From Bacteroidota bacterium (GTDB taxonomy: Bacteria; Bacteroidota; Bacteroidia; JAHEXY01), in contig JAHEXY010000007.1 of the NCBI GenBank assembly GCA_023251875.1, positions 95,780 through 159,779 of the forward strand: a DNA stretch of 64,000 bases. Direction: 5' to 3'. A program made the translations under genes and the position numbers. Of the stretch, positions 30,201 through 39,034 are shown piece by piece (the stretch's first letter is position 1; the number at the start of each line of letters is the position of its first letter). The notes beneath the pieces were generated by a model that was given only the letters and a program-made list of their open reading frames with translations, did not search any database and was not told where the DNA came from.

Positions 30201-30610
30201 GAAGTACGAGCACAGAGCAATTTCCATCTCATTCTTATGCTGATTCAGGAACTTATATAGTAAAATTACTTGTAGTAAATAGTTACGGTTGCCTTGATTC
30301 TGTTCAATACGATGTGAGAATTGATCCGGATGGAATATTATATATTCCCAATACGTTTACACCCAACAATGATGATGTTAATGATGGTTTTATTGCAAAA
30401 GGCTTTGGCATTATTAATTACTCCATGCGCATTTTCGATCGTTGGGGAAATGAATTATATTCTTGTACTGATATTACAAAACCTTGGGACGGAAAAGTTC
30501 AATCGACTCAACAACTTGCCCCGCAAGATATTTATGTATACCACATTGATGTAACCTGGCTGCCAAAAGAAAAACATACTTATATTGGAAAAGTTTCTTT
30601 ATTGAGATAG
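27227..30610 (+). CDS. PKD-repeat surface protein with gliding-motility-type C-terminal domain
   Basis: This 1127-aa exported protein has a signal peptide (IYIFPFLLFAFIIGQINYSHA) and a Bacteroidota front domain (SHTMGADLTYQCLGGEQYQLTLSFYRDCSG). About seven PKD-type domains follow, marked by W-x-FGDG motifs (WDFGDGNTST, WDFGDVSND, WDFGDGGSS, WSFGDGNSS, WNFGDGSTS) and one divergent copy. The last ~90 residues (LYIPNTFTPNNDDVNDGF ... MRIFDRWGNELY ... YIGKVSLLR) are a CHU_C/gliding-motility-associated type-B T9SS domain. It is probably a large cell-surface adhesin. It converges with the TonB-dependent receptor gene. Confidence 0.9.
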   Translation: MKHIYIFPFLLFAFIIGQINYSHASHTMGADLTYQCLGGEQYQLTLSFYRDCSGINAPSSVKIDVKSASCGISTSITMQPIAGTGQEITPICPTVKTTCNGGTYTGIEEYVYTGTFTLPVKCDDWIFSFDECCRNAAITTINNPTGEDLYVEAHLDNLNVTCNSSPSFSNKPVPFVCQGNLFCFNHGATDVDGDSLVYSLTDPMTSANTVVNYNAGYSTTKPLKSSPALTFDSQTGDFCVTPTQIEVTVMAIKVEEYRNGILIGSVIRDIQVTIDNCNNVNPSVDGINGTGKFDTAVCAGTQICFNINSTDPDANQIVTMSWNNAIGGNASFTTVGSPFPVGTFCWKPKASDASATPQCFTVEVKDDNCPYNGTQTYSFCITVTGLKVDAGKDQSISCVNTTTLTGTASGGSGNYTYLWSNGDATKSTTVSAGAYLLSVDDGAGCIGDDSVTVTYFDAPVADLSFAVGCSNPIAFTDATTISGGPTITSWQWDFGDGNTSTSQNPSNSYALQGTYTVSLIATSSLGCADTASKNITINAIPSVNFSNTTVCLGSTTDFTDLSTLSSGNITSWAWDFGDVSNDNTQNPSHLYASSGFFIVSLTITTDSGCTAQVTNSVEVSTSPTTAFTTNDICLNEIAAFNNTTTISSGTIGGYVWDFGDGGSSAIQTPTHSYAQSGTYTVILVAASSGGCSDTATQNIVVNDNPSANLSVSNACLGLAIPFSDLSTSLNSIIDWQWGYSGSGVTSTEQSPTIIFSNSGTMTAQLIVTDNNGCKDTATAPFSVYDAPLADYSVKDVCLNDVSSFNDLSVIASGSIVSWQWDFGDGNTSTNQNSTNTYSSENTYTTQLIVTSDNGCTDTLQQQTIVNPLPQVTFNPDVFSGCEDLPVNFMDLSTISTGSLVSYAWSFGDGNSSTAISPIYTYADPGTYSVTLTATSDKGCISTSTSTNLITVYPLPISEYLYSPHETSILFPDITFTDASTDAISWAWNFGDGSTSTEQFPSHSYADSGTYIVKLLVVNSYGCLDSVQYDVRIDPDGILYIPNTFTPNNDDVNDGFIAKGFGIINYSMRIFDRWGNELYSCTDITKPWDGKVQSTQQLAPQDIYVYHIDVTWLPKEKHTYIGKVSLLR

Positions 30611-30615
30611 TAAGA

Positions 30616-33048
30616 TTATTTTTTCAATACAAGCGGCACTACCAACTTAAAACTAATATTTCTCCCCATGTTGTATACACCGGTTCTTCCGGTTAAATAA
30701 TTTACATCTTCATATTTTAAGCGACTCAAATGACTTTGGTAGGCAACATCCGTTATATTATTTCCACTTATATAAATTGAAAATAAAGTTTTACCGTTTT
30801 TCACAACATCAGTTCCTAAACCAATATTTAATAATGTATAACCTGGCGTTGCAGTTTCCGTTCCGTATGCCGCATAAAAATTATTTTGCGCAAAATAATT
30901 TTCTAAACCTATTTTAAAATAGGCTGCACGCAAATACTTTCCCATCTTTCTTTTATTGGCTCTTAATTCCGATTCAAACTTGGGTGCAGGAGTAAACGGT
31001 AAATATTTTGTTGAGTCGGTCGCATTTTTTTGAATGCTCGAAACATACGAAAAAGAGTTTTCAAAATGTAACCAATCAAGCGGATGTGGATGTATGTCTA
31101 TCATAACTTCTCCCCCCATTAAATTAGCATTGCCTTGTGTAAATTTAAAAGTTGGGATGGGATTAGCAGAATCAATGATAGAATCTCCACCACTTACCGA
31201 ATTTAGTTTACTCTCGTAAATAAAATGGTTAATGCTATTATCAAAAACATCTAGCTCGGCAGAAATATGTTCTGTATTTACCCCAAAAGCTCCATCTATT
31301 TCAAAACTGGTTTCGGCTTTTAGGTTAGGATCACCAATTTCATAACGACCGGTTCCCTCATGTTCTCCATTGGCACCCATCTCACCAATATTTGGCGCAC
31401 GATATCCTCTAGAAGCATTTGCTTTTACATAAAATTGATCAGAGAATTGATAACTACCTCCAATACTTCCTGAAATGGCCGAAAACCTAGATTGAAATGC
31501 TTTGAATCTTTGTACATCTCCGACATCAAAAGTTTCTGTTTTTTCTCCTAAAGAATCTAAAAATAAATCTTTTCCATTTTCTGTTCTTGTATCAAAACGG
31601 AGACCTCCGCTTATATCTAGTTTCTTATATGATTTTTTTACTATTCCATAGACGCCCACATCAAACAAATTATATTCAGGAACTAAAAATTCCGCACCTT
31701 TATTTTGCGATGATTGTTGCATGCCATTTGTGCCAAAGGATACGGAGAGGTTGTTTTTTTCGGGCAGTGTATAGCTTGCAGCATAGTTAATGGTATTGAG
31801 CAAAAAATACAATCCATATTGATCGAGGTTTAATACATCAGCAAATTCTTGTCTTTGGTTTTGCTGGAAACCCAACGTTAATTTCAAATTGCCTGTCCCG
31901 ATATAAAAACTGTTATTGAGCACTGCTTTGTAATGATGTATTTGTTGAAAAGGAGTAGTTGGGGTATAGGAAAGAAAATCTTTTGTACTTGCAATTTTGC
32001 TTCCTTCGGTTGAATCATTTATAGCAACTGGTTTTATAAATTGCCCGGTTACACTATCACGAGTTCCTTCTACAATACCCGGCATTAAATGATAATAGCT
32101 CAAATTTAAATGCATATATCCCCACGATTTATTTACACCTAAAATTCCGGTAATAGCATCTTCTTTATATCCCGAATTAAAAACATAGCCGTCATAGTTG
32201 TTTTGATAAGCATGTGCCATCTTATTGCTGTACCGCACATCCCAAATAAATCCATGTAAATTTCCTGCTATATTACCAGAATAGGAAATGAGTCCGTTAT
32301 TGGTTTGGTAATTACCAGAAAGATTGCCATTGATTTTTCCTTCGGGTAAAGTAGGAGCGCTAATCATATCAATAACACCAGCCATAGCATCAGAACCATA
32401 AGAAAGACTTGCAGGTCCTTTTAAGATTTCAACTTTATTCACTGCAGCCTCATCTATTTCAACACCGTGCTCATCTCCCCATTGCTGGCCTTCTTGTCTA
32501 ACCCCATCATTCACCACTACTACCCTATTGTATCCTAAACCGCGAATAACAGGTTTTGAAATTCCAGAACCTGTTGTTACTTGCGAAACTCCAGGTTGAG
32601 AAGCCAAGGCGTCAATAATATTTGAAGAGGCATTTTCTTTTAATTGAGCAGCAGGTATAATTGTAATGGGTGTAGGTGTTCTATTTCTCTCAGTGGCTTG
32701 AGAGACTCCTGTAACCACTACTTCGTTCATTTCCTTAACGGATTCTTCCATTGCAAAATCTTTTGTAGTGGTAGTGCTTAAATCAACCATTTCAATAATG
32801 GTTTTATAACCAATAAAACTAATTTGAAGCAACACTTTTTTACTTGGCAAATTTTCAAGTTTATAAGTTCCATCAATACCTGTGAGCGTTCCTGTTTTAA
32901 AATCAGTAATATATACACTCACACCAACAAGGCTTTCGCCAGATGTTTTATCAGTTACTTTACCGGATAGAGATGCTTTTTCATTAGTAAAACAATAAGC
33001 CGAAAATGGAATGAGAAAAATAAATAGATAATTGAAAACAGATTTCAT
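30616..33048 (-). CDS. TonB-dependent outer-membrane receptor
   Basis: This 810-aa protein has a signal peptide, a carboxypeptidase-regulatory-like domain (SLSGKVTDKTSGESLVGVSVYI ... GIDGTYKLENLP, about 26-100), a plug domain (ATERNRTPTPITIIPAAQLKENASSNIIDAL ... VIRGLGYNRVVVVNDGVRQEGQQWGDEHG) and a 22-strand-type beta-barrel ending NISFKLVVPLVLKK. It imports a ligand through the outer membrane using TonB energy. The small Cys/His-rich protein upstream and the plug motif GVRQEGQQWGDEHG point to a metal such as copper, zinc or iron, but this is inference. Confidence 0.9.
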   Translation of the reverse strand: MKSVFNYLFIFLIPFSAYCFTNEKASLSGKVTDKTSGESLVGVSVYITDFKTGTLTGIDGTYKLENLPSKKVLLQISFIGYKTIIEMVDLSTTTTKDFAMEESVKEMNEVVVTGVSQATERNRTPTPITIIPAAQLKENASSNIIDALASQPGVSQVTTGSGISKPVIRGLGYNRVVVVNDGVRQEGQQWGDEHGVEIDEAAVNKVEILKGPASLSYGSDAMAGVIDMISAPTLPEGKINGNLSGNYQTNNGLISYSGNIAGNLHGFIWDVRYSNKMAHAYQNNYDGYVFNSGYKEDAITGILGVNKSWGYMHLNLSYYHLMPGIVEGTRDSVTGQFIKPVAINDSTEGSKIASTKDFLSYTPTTPFQQIHHYKAVLNNSFYIGTGNLKLTLGFQQNQRQEFADVLNLDQYGLYFLLNTINYAASYTLPEKNNLSVSFGTNGMQQSSQNKGAEFLVPEYNLFDVGVYGIVKKSYKKLDISGGLRFDTRTENGKDLFLDSLGEKTETFDVGDVQRFKAFQSRFSAISGSIGGSYQFSDQFYVKANASRGYRAPNIGEMGANGEHEGTGRYEIGDPNLKAETSFEIDGAFGVNTEHISAELDVFDNSINHFIYESKLNSVSGGDSIIDSANPIPTFKFTQGNANLMGGEVMIDIHPHPLDWLHFENSFSYVSSIQKNATDSTKYLPFTPAPKFESELRANKRKMGKYLRAAYFKIGLENYFAQNNFYAAYGTETATPGYTLLNIGLGTDVVKNGKTLFSIYISGNNITDVAYQSHLSRLKYEDVNYLTGRTGVYNMGRNISFKLVVPLVLKK

Positions 33049-33161
33049 GTCCTTGTATTTTTAAATAAAATGAAATAGAAAAACTATTTATGTAAATAGC
33101 ACAAAAAGCATCTGATTACTTTGATAGAATAAATTTTCTCTGCGTCTTTGTGCCTCTGTAG

Positions 33162-33476
33162 TTATTGGATAGGAGGAGCCCTTAAAGAAGTACCTTTTAG
33201 AAAAGTAAAAAGAGCAATGGTTTGATAAAAGAAAGAATGAGAAACAAAATGATCATTTGCTTTTACAGCAAGAAAACTTTCCACATGCGATTCAAAAACA
33301 GGAGGCGCATAATCACAAATAGAACAATGATGCTCTTTTTGATGAATGTGATGATTTGATGAAAAACAATGCGAATCTCTTGAATGTTGTATTTGATGCA
33401 TATTCTCGGTTACGAGAGGATACATAAATACAAATAGTATTACTAGCGATAGATATTTTCTTATTTTAAAAAGCAT
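33162..33476 (-). CDS. Small exported Cys/His-rich protein upstream of TonB receptor
   Basis: This 104-aa protein starts MLFKIRKYLSLVILFVFMYPLVTENMHQ, a signal or anchor segment. A metal-binding-looking run follows with many His and Cys residues (HSRDSHCFSSNHHIHQKEHHCSICDY), and it ends SLRAPPIQ. I chose the Met at 33476 because the longer frame to 33593 runs into the GNAT gene. Its place just before the TonB receptor suggests it helps metal uptake or sensing. The exact family is not recognised. Confidence 0.65.
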   Translation of the reverse strand: MLFKIRKYLSLVILFVFMYPLVTENMHQIQHSRDSHCFSSNHHIHQKEHHCSICDYAPPVFESHVESFLAVKANDHFVSHSFFYQTIALFTFLKGTSLRAPPIQ

Positions 33477-33501
33477 CTGATTGCAAAGATAGAGTATTAT
33501 T

Positions 33502-34005
33502 TTACCTAGTCCAAGCCATAGGAACATCAGAGACAAGTGCTCCCGATAAGGTTCTGATTCTATTTTCAAATTTACCTTCAATTTTAAATCCAAGTGATTG
33601 ATAAAATTGAATTGCCTTTGTATTGCTTTCTCTTGCTATTAATTCAACTCTTGTAATAGTAGGCATTGATGAAACCATTTCTAAAAAGTGAGAGAAAATT
33701 TTTCTACCTACTCCTTTACCCTGCCAATCTGGGTGAACAACAATACTTAAATTGAACAAAATATGATTTAGAACCTTTATTCCAGGTTTTGAAGCGTGCA
33801 TTTCAGCAATCAATTCATTTTTATCTTCAGGATTTTCAATCACCAAAATAATTCCATTGTCAATACTGTTTGTTACAAAAGATTGAACATAGTTTAACGT
33901 AATTTCTTCAGAAGTTCGAATTAATCCTCCTTCAATTTCAGCAACGGCCTTGTATAATCTTACTATATCCTTACTATCTTTTAGGGAAGCTTTTCTTATG
34001 TGCAT
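33502..34005 (-). CDS. GNAT family N-acetyltransferase
   Basis: This 167-aa protein has the acetyl-CoA-binding motif A (VHPDWQGKGVGRKIFSHFLEMV), followed by VELIARESNTKAIQFYQSLGFKIEGKFENR, the classic GNAT beta5-alpha4 end. The acetyl acceptor is unknown. It lies between radA and the Cys/His-rich gene, all on the minus strand. Confidence 0.88.
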   Translation of the reverse strand: MHIRKASLKDSKDIVRLYKAVAEIEGGLIRTSEEITLNYVQSFVTNSIDNGIILVIENPEDKNELIAEMHASKPGIKVLNHILFNLSIVVHPDWQGKGVGRKIFSHFLEMVSSMPTITRVELIARESNTKAIQFYQSLGFKIEGKFENRIRTLSGALVSDVPMAWTR

Positions 34006-34047
34006 TTATTTCAACTAAATTTTTCTAAAAAAATACTATAGGGTTAT

Positions 34048-35412
34048 TTACCCAAATAAGAGAGAAAATACTTCTTCTACTTTGCCTACTTTAACAACTT
34101 TGATTTTAAATTTATCAAGGTCCAACCCTTTTTCATTATAGCGAGAAATAAAGATTTGTTGAAAGCCTAATTTTTCGGCTTCTGATATACGTTGTTCAAT
34201 TCTATTAACGGGACGTATTTCGCCCGACAAGCCAACCTCTGCAGAAAAAGATAATTTGGGTGATATAGGAATATCTTCACTCGATGAAAGAATAGCACAA
34301 ACAACGGCTAAATCAATTGCCGGATCATCTACTTTAATGCCACCGGCAATATTTAAGAAAACATCTTTAGCGGCTAATTTAAAGCCGCATCTTTTTTCGA
34401 GAACAGCTAAAAGCATCGACATTCTTCTTAAATCGAATCCTGTTGCGGAGCGTTGCGGCATGCCATAAACTGCAGAGCTTACCAAAGCCTGTGTTTCGAT
34501 AAGCAAGGGGCGAATGCCTTCGAGTGTGGCAGCTATTGCTATGCCACTAAACGGTTCGGCACGGTGGCTGATTAACATTTCTGAAGGATTACTTACTTCT
34601 CGTAAGCCGGAAAAAAGCATTTCATAAATGCCAATTTCAGAGGTGGAACCAAATCGATTTTTTAGTGTTCGCATGATGCGGTATACATGGTGACGATCGC
34701 CTTCAAATTGAAGTACTACATCAACCATATGCTCCAATACCTTGGGGCCTGCAAGTACTCCATCTTTTGTAATATGGCCAATTAGAAAAACCGGAGTATT
34801 GGTTTCTTTGGCATAGCGAATAATTTCATTGGCAGATTCTCTAATTTGGGTTACACTACCCGGTGAGGATTCTACTTGTGCTGTATGTAAAGTTTGAATA
34901 GAATCGATGATTAATAAATCGGGGGCAACTTCTTCAACCTGTTTAAAGATTTTTTGTGTAGATGTTTCTGTAAGAATATAAAATTGAGAATGCTTATTAC
35001 CTATGCGTTCTGCTCTAAGTTTAATTTGTTGTTCGCTTTCTTCGCCTGATACATACAGTACTTTTAGTGCTGCTTGTTGTAGCCCAACTTGTAGCATTAA
35101 GGTAGATTTTCCAATACCGGGCTCCCCTCCTACTAAATTAACAGAACCCGGAACTAAGCCACCGCCCAATACTCGATTTAACTCTAAATCTTGTAATATA
35201 ATTCGCGGATGGTGAAAGCCTTCTACATCGGTTAATAAATGAGCTTTTGCAGCAATTTTTGTGCTTTGAGGTTGCCAACTTTGGTTTGAGGTTTTTTCAA
35301 TTACTTCTTCAACAATAGTGTTCCACTGATTACAGGAACTGCATTTACCACTCCATTTTGGATATTTTGCTCCACAGCTTTGGCAAAAAAAGGCTGTTTT
35401 TACTTTCAGCAT
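34048..35412 (-). CDS. radA: DNA repair protein RadA/Sms
   Basis: This 454-aa protein is the normal length for RadA. It has the N-terminal C4 zinc finger (C10, C13, C24, C27), Walker A GGEPGIGKST (95-104), the RadA-specific KNRFGS motif (251-256) and a C-terminal Lon-protease-like domain. It is a cytoplasmic branch-migration helicase used in recombinational repair. It is 9 bases from the lipoprotein gene upstream and may be cotranscribed with it. Confidence 0.96.
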   Translation of the reverse strand: MLKVKTAFFCQSCGAKYPKWSGKCSSCNQWNTIVEEVIEKTSNQSWQPQSTKIAAKAHLLTDVEGFHHPRIILQDLELNRVLGGGLVPGSVNLVGGEPGIGKSTLMLQVGLQQAALKVLYVSGEESEQQIKLRAERIGNKHSQFYILTETSTQKIFKQVEEVAPDLLIIDSIQTLHTAQVESSPGSVTQIRESANEIIRYAKETNTPVFLIGHITKDGVLAGPKVLEHMVDVVLQFEGDRHHVYRIMRTLKNRFGSTSEIGIYEMLFSGLREVSNPSEMLISHRAEPFSGIAIAATLEGIRPLLIETQALVSSAVYGMPQRSATGFDLRRMSMLLAVLEKRCGFKLAAKDVFLNIAGGIKVDDPAIDLAVVCAILSSSEDIPISPKLSFSAEVGLSGEIRPVNRIEQRISEAEKLGFQQIFISRYNEKGLDLDKFKIKVVKVGKVEEVFSLLFG

Positions 35413-35421
35413 ATAAGAAAT

Positions 35422-35814
35422 CTAATTGCTGGCATCAACATTAATAAAATCACGTTCTGTTAATCCTCCTAGATCTTTAGTAGTAAGAATCATTACTTCT
35501 CCATTGTTTTTGGCTACTTTCCAGGTAGCATTAAAAGTTGCTTCAAAACCGGCAATACGAACTCGATCAAAAGAAAGCATCTCATAATTACCCGTAGCGA
35601 TAGTATCCTCAGTTGTTCCGTTAGGAACTATGGCATAAATTTTTCCATCTATACCAAATGACCATATTTCTATTGTATCATCAATGGGCATTTCAATTAA
35701 TTGCCAGCGGTGTTCTAGTTTTTTTAAATGGTATTTCTTACAGCCCGGTAAAGGGAGTATAAATAATGCTATAAAAGCCGTAAAAAATATAAATTGAATA
35801 TTTTTTTTGTTCAT
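35422..35814 (-). CDS. Small lipoprotein of unknown function
   Basis: From the Met at 35814 this is 130 aa, beginning MNKKNIQFIFFTAFIALFILPLPGCKK, a lipoprotein signal with lipobox LPGC. The frame is open to 35844, but the added residues precede the signal peptide and overlap the rfaE2 end region. The body (HRWQLIEMPIDDTIEIWSFGIDGKIYAI ... GNYEMLSFDRVRIAGFE) resembles short lipocalin-like lipoproteins. Confidence 0.7.
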   Translation of the reverse strand: MNKKNIQFIFFTAFIALFILPLPGCKKYHLKKLEHRWQLIEMPIDDTIEIWSFGIDGKIYAIVPNGTTEDTIATGNYEMLSFDRVRIAGFEATFNATWKVAKNNGEVMILTTKDLGGLTERDFINVDASN

Positions 35815-35847
35815 ACAATTTAACCTGTTAGTCATTAAAAGCATAAT

Positions 35848-36357
35848 TTATAATTTTTTTTGAAATTGTTCTAGTATTTTTTGTTCAATTGATGAAGTAG
35901 AGTATCCCTTTATCAATTCTAAAATTACAATTTTTCCTCCATTTTCTTTCACTATATTGTATCCAACTACATCTTCGGCTTTATAATCACCTCCTTTTAC
36001 TAAAATATCCGGAACTATCTCTTGTATCAATTTTAAAGGTGTTTCTTCCTCAAAGATAACAACTGCATCAACAAAAAATAATGAGGCAAGCAAGTGCATT
36101 CTGCTTTTTTGATCACAAATAGGCCTATTTTCGCCTTTTAATTTTTTTACCGAACAATCAGAATTTAGTCCTACTATTAAAACATCGCCCAAATCTTTTG
36201 CCTTTGATAAATAATCAACATGGCCTAAATGCATAATATCAAAACAACCATTTGTGAAAACAATTTTCTTCTTTTCCTTTTTCCATTGTTTTATTAACGG
36301 AATAAGAGCATGCCTTTGATGAAATAATTTAGATTGTATTTGTGCTGTATTTGTCAT
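35848..36357 (-). CDS. rfaE2: D-glycero-beta-D-manno-heptose 1-phosphate adenylyltransferase
   Basis: This 169-aa nucleotidyltransferase has the signature FTNGCFDIMHLGH (HxGH at 43-46), NSDCSVKKLKG and DILVKGGDY. It matches the stand-alone C-terminal half of HldE, which makes ADP-heptose for the lipopolysaccharide core. Its start overlaps the stop of the flippase-like gene by 4 bases (ATGA), suggesting translational coupling. Confidence 0.92.
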   Translation of the reverse strand: MTNTAQIQSKLFHQRHALIPLIKQWKKEKKKIVFTNGCFDIMHLGHVDYLSKAKDLGDVLIVGLNSDCSVKKLKGENRPICDQKSRMHLLASLFFVDAVVIFEEETPLKLIQEIVPDILVKGGDYKAEDVVGYNIVKENGGKIVILELIKGYSTSSIEQKILEQFQKKL

Positions 36358-37373
36358 GCAATTTTTTTCTTTTTTGATAGAAAAAGCATTAGAAAAGAAA
36401 TTGCCCCAAAAACAATGGTAAAAAGAATTTGACTTCCGTGAACGATGGTGGCAAATACCAATCCATCTTGTTTGGCAATTCCAAATAATAAAATGCTATT
36501 AGATATGAAAAATTCAAAAGGCCCAATCCCCCCTTGAACAGGCATCATCATGCCAATGCTACCGGAAACCAATAAAAATAATCCATCTGATGGTTGTAGG
36601 TGTTCAGTAGCCGGAATAGCAAATAAACAAAGATATGTCATCAAAAAATACAAGGTCCAAATAAATAGGGTATGAAAGAAAAAAGCTCCTTTTCTTTTTA
36701 TTTCCAATACCGATTTTAATCCATTTAATACGCCTTTTGAAAATACCAATACTTTATTGATAAGGGATGAAGATTTGAATTTTTGTTCTAAGGAAGGCAA
36801 CATTTTAGCTTTATATGAGTAATAGATGGTTCCTATGGCTATCAGTAGTATTCCAATTAAAATAATAAGTTCCTTTTGTGAAGGAATATGTATATAGGGT
36901 ATAATATAGCAATCAAAAAAATTAGCCATTAAGGTTTGTTGCGTTATAAATACCAATAGTGTTAATATGCCCAATGAAAGTACATCAATAATTCTTTCAC
37001 TGATAACAGTGCCAATTGCTGCTTCAAAAGGCACTTGTTCTGCTTGATTTAATACAGTACATCTACTTACTTCTCCTAGCCTTGGAAAAGCAATATTGGC
37101 AAAATATCCAATAAAGACAGCATAATTGGTATTTATAACGGAGGGTTTATATCCCAAGGGCTCTAATAAAATATTCCAACGCATAGACCTACTAATGTTA
37201 GCCAATAACATACACAGCCATGCCAAAGCTACCCATGCATAATTGGCTTTTTTAAGATCCTCATATATTTTAGCCGGATCGTTTCCTTTAAAAGCCATAT
37301 ATAATAAAGCTACTCCAATACCTGCCATGAGCAAATATTTAATAATACTTAAGATTTTATTGTTTTTTTGCAT
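36354..37373 (-). CDS. Flippase-like integral membrane protein (UPF0104/LPG synthase TM-region family)
   Basis: This 339-aa protein has about eight to nine hydrophobic segments and the family marks NISRSMRWNILLEPLG, NIAFPRLGEVSRC and PVQGGIGPFEFFIS. Members are the membrane half of lysylphosphatidylglycerol synthases or stand-alone proteins of unclear lipid-related role. Coupling to rfaE2 suggests a link with envelope biogenesis. Confidence 0.85.
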   Translation of the reverse strand: MQKNNKILSIIKYLLMAGIGVALLYMAFKGNDPAKIYEDLKKANYAWVALAWLCMLLANISRSMRWNILLEPLGYKPSVINTNYAVFIGYFANIAFPRLGEVSRCTVLNQAEQVPFEAAIGTVISERIIDVLSLGILTLLVFITQQTLMANFFDCYIIPYIHIPSQKELIILIGILLIAIGTIYYSYKAKMLPSLEQKFKSSSLINKVLVFSKGVLNGLKSVLEIKRKGAFFFHTLFIWTLYFLMTYLCLFAIPATEHLQPSDGLFLLVSGSIGMMMPVQGGIGPFEFFISNSILLFGIAKQDGLVFATIVHGSQILFTIVFGAISFLMLFLSKKKKIA

Positions 37374-37479
37374 ACAATAGGGCTTCTTGCTAAAACATTG
37401 TAAAAGTAAGAATATTTAAGAAGGAATCTTCACAAATGAAATTGCCTGTATGTATTATTTTTTAGTGCAGAATGATTAT

Positions 37480-37487
37480 TATATTTG
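37480..37487 (+). promoter_or_regulatory. Putative -7 promoter box of bshB1
   Basis: TATATTTG fits TAnnTTTG and lies 16 bases before the bshB1 ATG. A clear -33 TTTG is not present; a TTTT run lies at about the right distance. Confidence 0.35.
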
Positions 37488-37503
37488 AGCAAATTTTACC
37501 ATC

Positions 37504-38235
37504 ATGACTAAACTTGATATACTTGCCTTTGGCGCACATCCTGATGATATTGAAATGGGATGCGGAGGAACAATTGCCAAACATGTGAGCCTTGGTAAAA
37601 AGGTGGGTATGGTAGATTTAACATTGGGTGAATTGGGTACGCGAGGCAATGTTGAAATTCGGTTAAAAGAAGCACAAGAAGCTGCAAAAATAGTAGGGGT
37701 TGACATACGAGAAAATTTACAAATGGCGGATGGTTTTTTCTCCAATGACAAGCAACATCAATTATTAATAATACAAAGTATTAGAAAATACCAGCCTGAT
37801 ATTGTACTTGCCAATTCTTTAGTTGATCGCCATCCTGATCATGCACGTGGAGCCAGGTTAGTTGCAGATGCCTGTTTTTTATCCGGACTTATAAAAATTG
37901 AAACAAAAGAAAATGGTATTAATCAAAAGCCCTGGCGGCCGAAAGCGATTTACCATTATTTGCAATTTAAAACGCATCAACCATCATTTGTGGTAGATGT
38001 TTCCGGATTTATGGATACTAAAATGAATTCAATAAAAGCGCATCGGTCACAATTTTTTGATAGTAGTTCTAAAGAACCGGAAACGTTTATTTCTAAACCT
38101 GATTTTTTAAATGCGCTTCATGAGAGGTCTTCTGACTTAGGTAGGATTATTGGCGTTCAACATGCAGAAGGCTTTATGTGTGAACATGTATTAGCAATTG
38201 ATAATTTTTCTGATTTGCGTTTTACCAATCTTTAG
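37504..38235 (+). CDS. bshB1: Bacillithiol biosynthesis deacetylase BshB1
   Basis: This 243-aa LmbE/PIG-L family zinc deacetylase has the zinc motif AHPDD (11-15) and HPDH (110-113), giving ligands His12, Asp15 and His113. LTLGELGTRG and the closing AHRSQFF agree with BshB1. It deacetylates GlcNAc-malate in bacillithiol synthesis. It stands alone with its own promoter-like sequence. Confidence 0.93.
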   Translation: MTKLDILAFGAHPDDIEMGCGGTIAKHVSLGKKVGMVDLTLGELGTRGNVEIRLKEAQEAAKIVGVDIRENLQMADGFFSNDKQHQLLIIQSIRKYQPDIVLANSLVDRHPDHARGARLVADACFLSGLIKIETKENGINQKPWRPKAIYHYLQFKTHQPSFVVDVSGFMDTKMNSIKAHRSQFFDSSSKEPETFISKPDFLNALHERSSDLGRIIGVQHAEGFMCEHVLAIDNFSDLRFTNL

Positions 38236-38385
38236 TACAGAAACTTCATAAATTAAAGTAGGAGGCAAAGCATACTATTAAGAAATAACATAAAGTAGCC
38301 ATAAGCACAACCTAAATAGAGAACATTCCATTTATTTTTATTTGTTTTTTTGTAACTTCGTGACAGTGCTTAACACTTATTTAAT

Positions 38386-38577
38386 ATGACATACATAGCT
38401 ATAGATACCAATGGAAAACAAGCATTACTTTTTTTAGAGTATATCAAAACCTTGTCTTTTATAACAGTTTACCAAGAGCCAAACCTTACTACATTAAAAG
38501 CAATGGATGAGGTTAAAAAAGGCAAAACTAAAAAACACAAAAGTTCAAAAGACCTTATTTCATTTCTAAACAAATAA
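38386..38577 (+). CDS. RelB-like antitoxin of a YafQ-type module
   Basis: This 63-aa protein ends VKKGKTKKHKSSKDLISFLNK, the usual C-terminal tail of small RelB/DUF2683-type antitoxins that wraps the toxin. It is followed after 5 bases by a YafQ-like toxin, so it is very probably the antitoxin that neutralises it and represses the operon. Confidence 0.8.
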   Translation: MTYIAIDTNGKQALLFLEYIKTLSFITVYQEPNLTTLKAMDEVKKGKTKKHKSSKDLISFLNK

Positions 38578-38582
38578 GAACC

Positions 38583-38855
38583 TTGTATACATTCTGCACT
38601 ACCAAACAATTTGAAAAAGATTACAAATTGTGTAAAAAAAGAGGCTTGAAAATGGAGTTAATCGATGCTGCTTTTGAACTTCTTAAACAAACTGGTAACC
38701 TACCTGCCAAATACAAAGCACATAAATTAAGGGGCAACTACGTTAATTATTTAGAATGTCACATACAACCCGATTGGTTATTGATATGGTATTGTGATAA
38801 TGCTAAAAAGGAAATTCACTTGGTAAGAACCGGCACACATAGCGACTTGTTTTAA
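38583..38855 (+). CDS. YafQ-family RelE-type mRNA interferase toxin
   Basis: This 90-aa protein ends HLVRTGTHSDLF and contains KAHKLRGNY and LECHIQPDWLLIWY, all marks of YafQ. The likely catalytic set His47, His60, Asp64 and His86 is complete, so the toxin should be active. The start is TTG at 38583; no ATG lies at the right place. YafQ toxins cleave mRNA on the ribosome. The module sits next to tRNA-Ala at the edge of the RHS block. Confidence 0.88.
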   Translation: MYTFCTTKQFEKDYKLCKKRGLKMELIDAAFELLKQTGNLPAKYKAHKLRGNYVNYLECHIQPDWLLIWYCDNAKKEIHLVRTGTHSDLF

Positions 38856-38990
38856 ATAGAATCACAATTTTTATAGCCCAATTGTCGCTAATCATTCATC
38901 TATAGAAAAGGAAAAGAAGTCATACAAAACCACAACTTACTAACTTACTAACACGTTGTGGGCTAAATATGGGCTAAAATACTAAATTAG

Positions 38991-39027
38991 AAACACCAAA
39001 CGCTTTATAATAAAGCATTTGGTGTTT
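38991..39027. terminator. Strong hairpin, probable bidirectional terminator
   Basis: A 17-bp arm (38991-39007, AAACACCAAACGCTTTA) pairs with 39011-39027 around a TAA loop with one mismatch, ending in a T-run on the + strand and an A/T-rich flank on the other. It lies directly after tRNA-Ala on the minus strand and downstream of the toxin on the + strand. Confidence 0.75.
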
Positions 39028-39034
39028 TTGTTTG

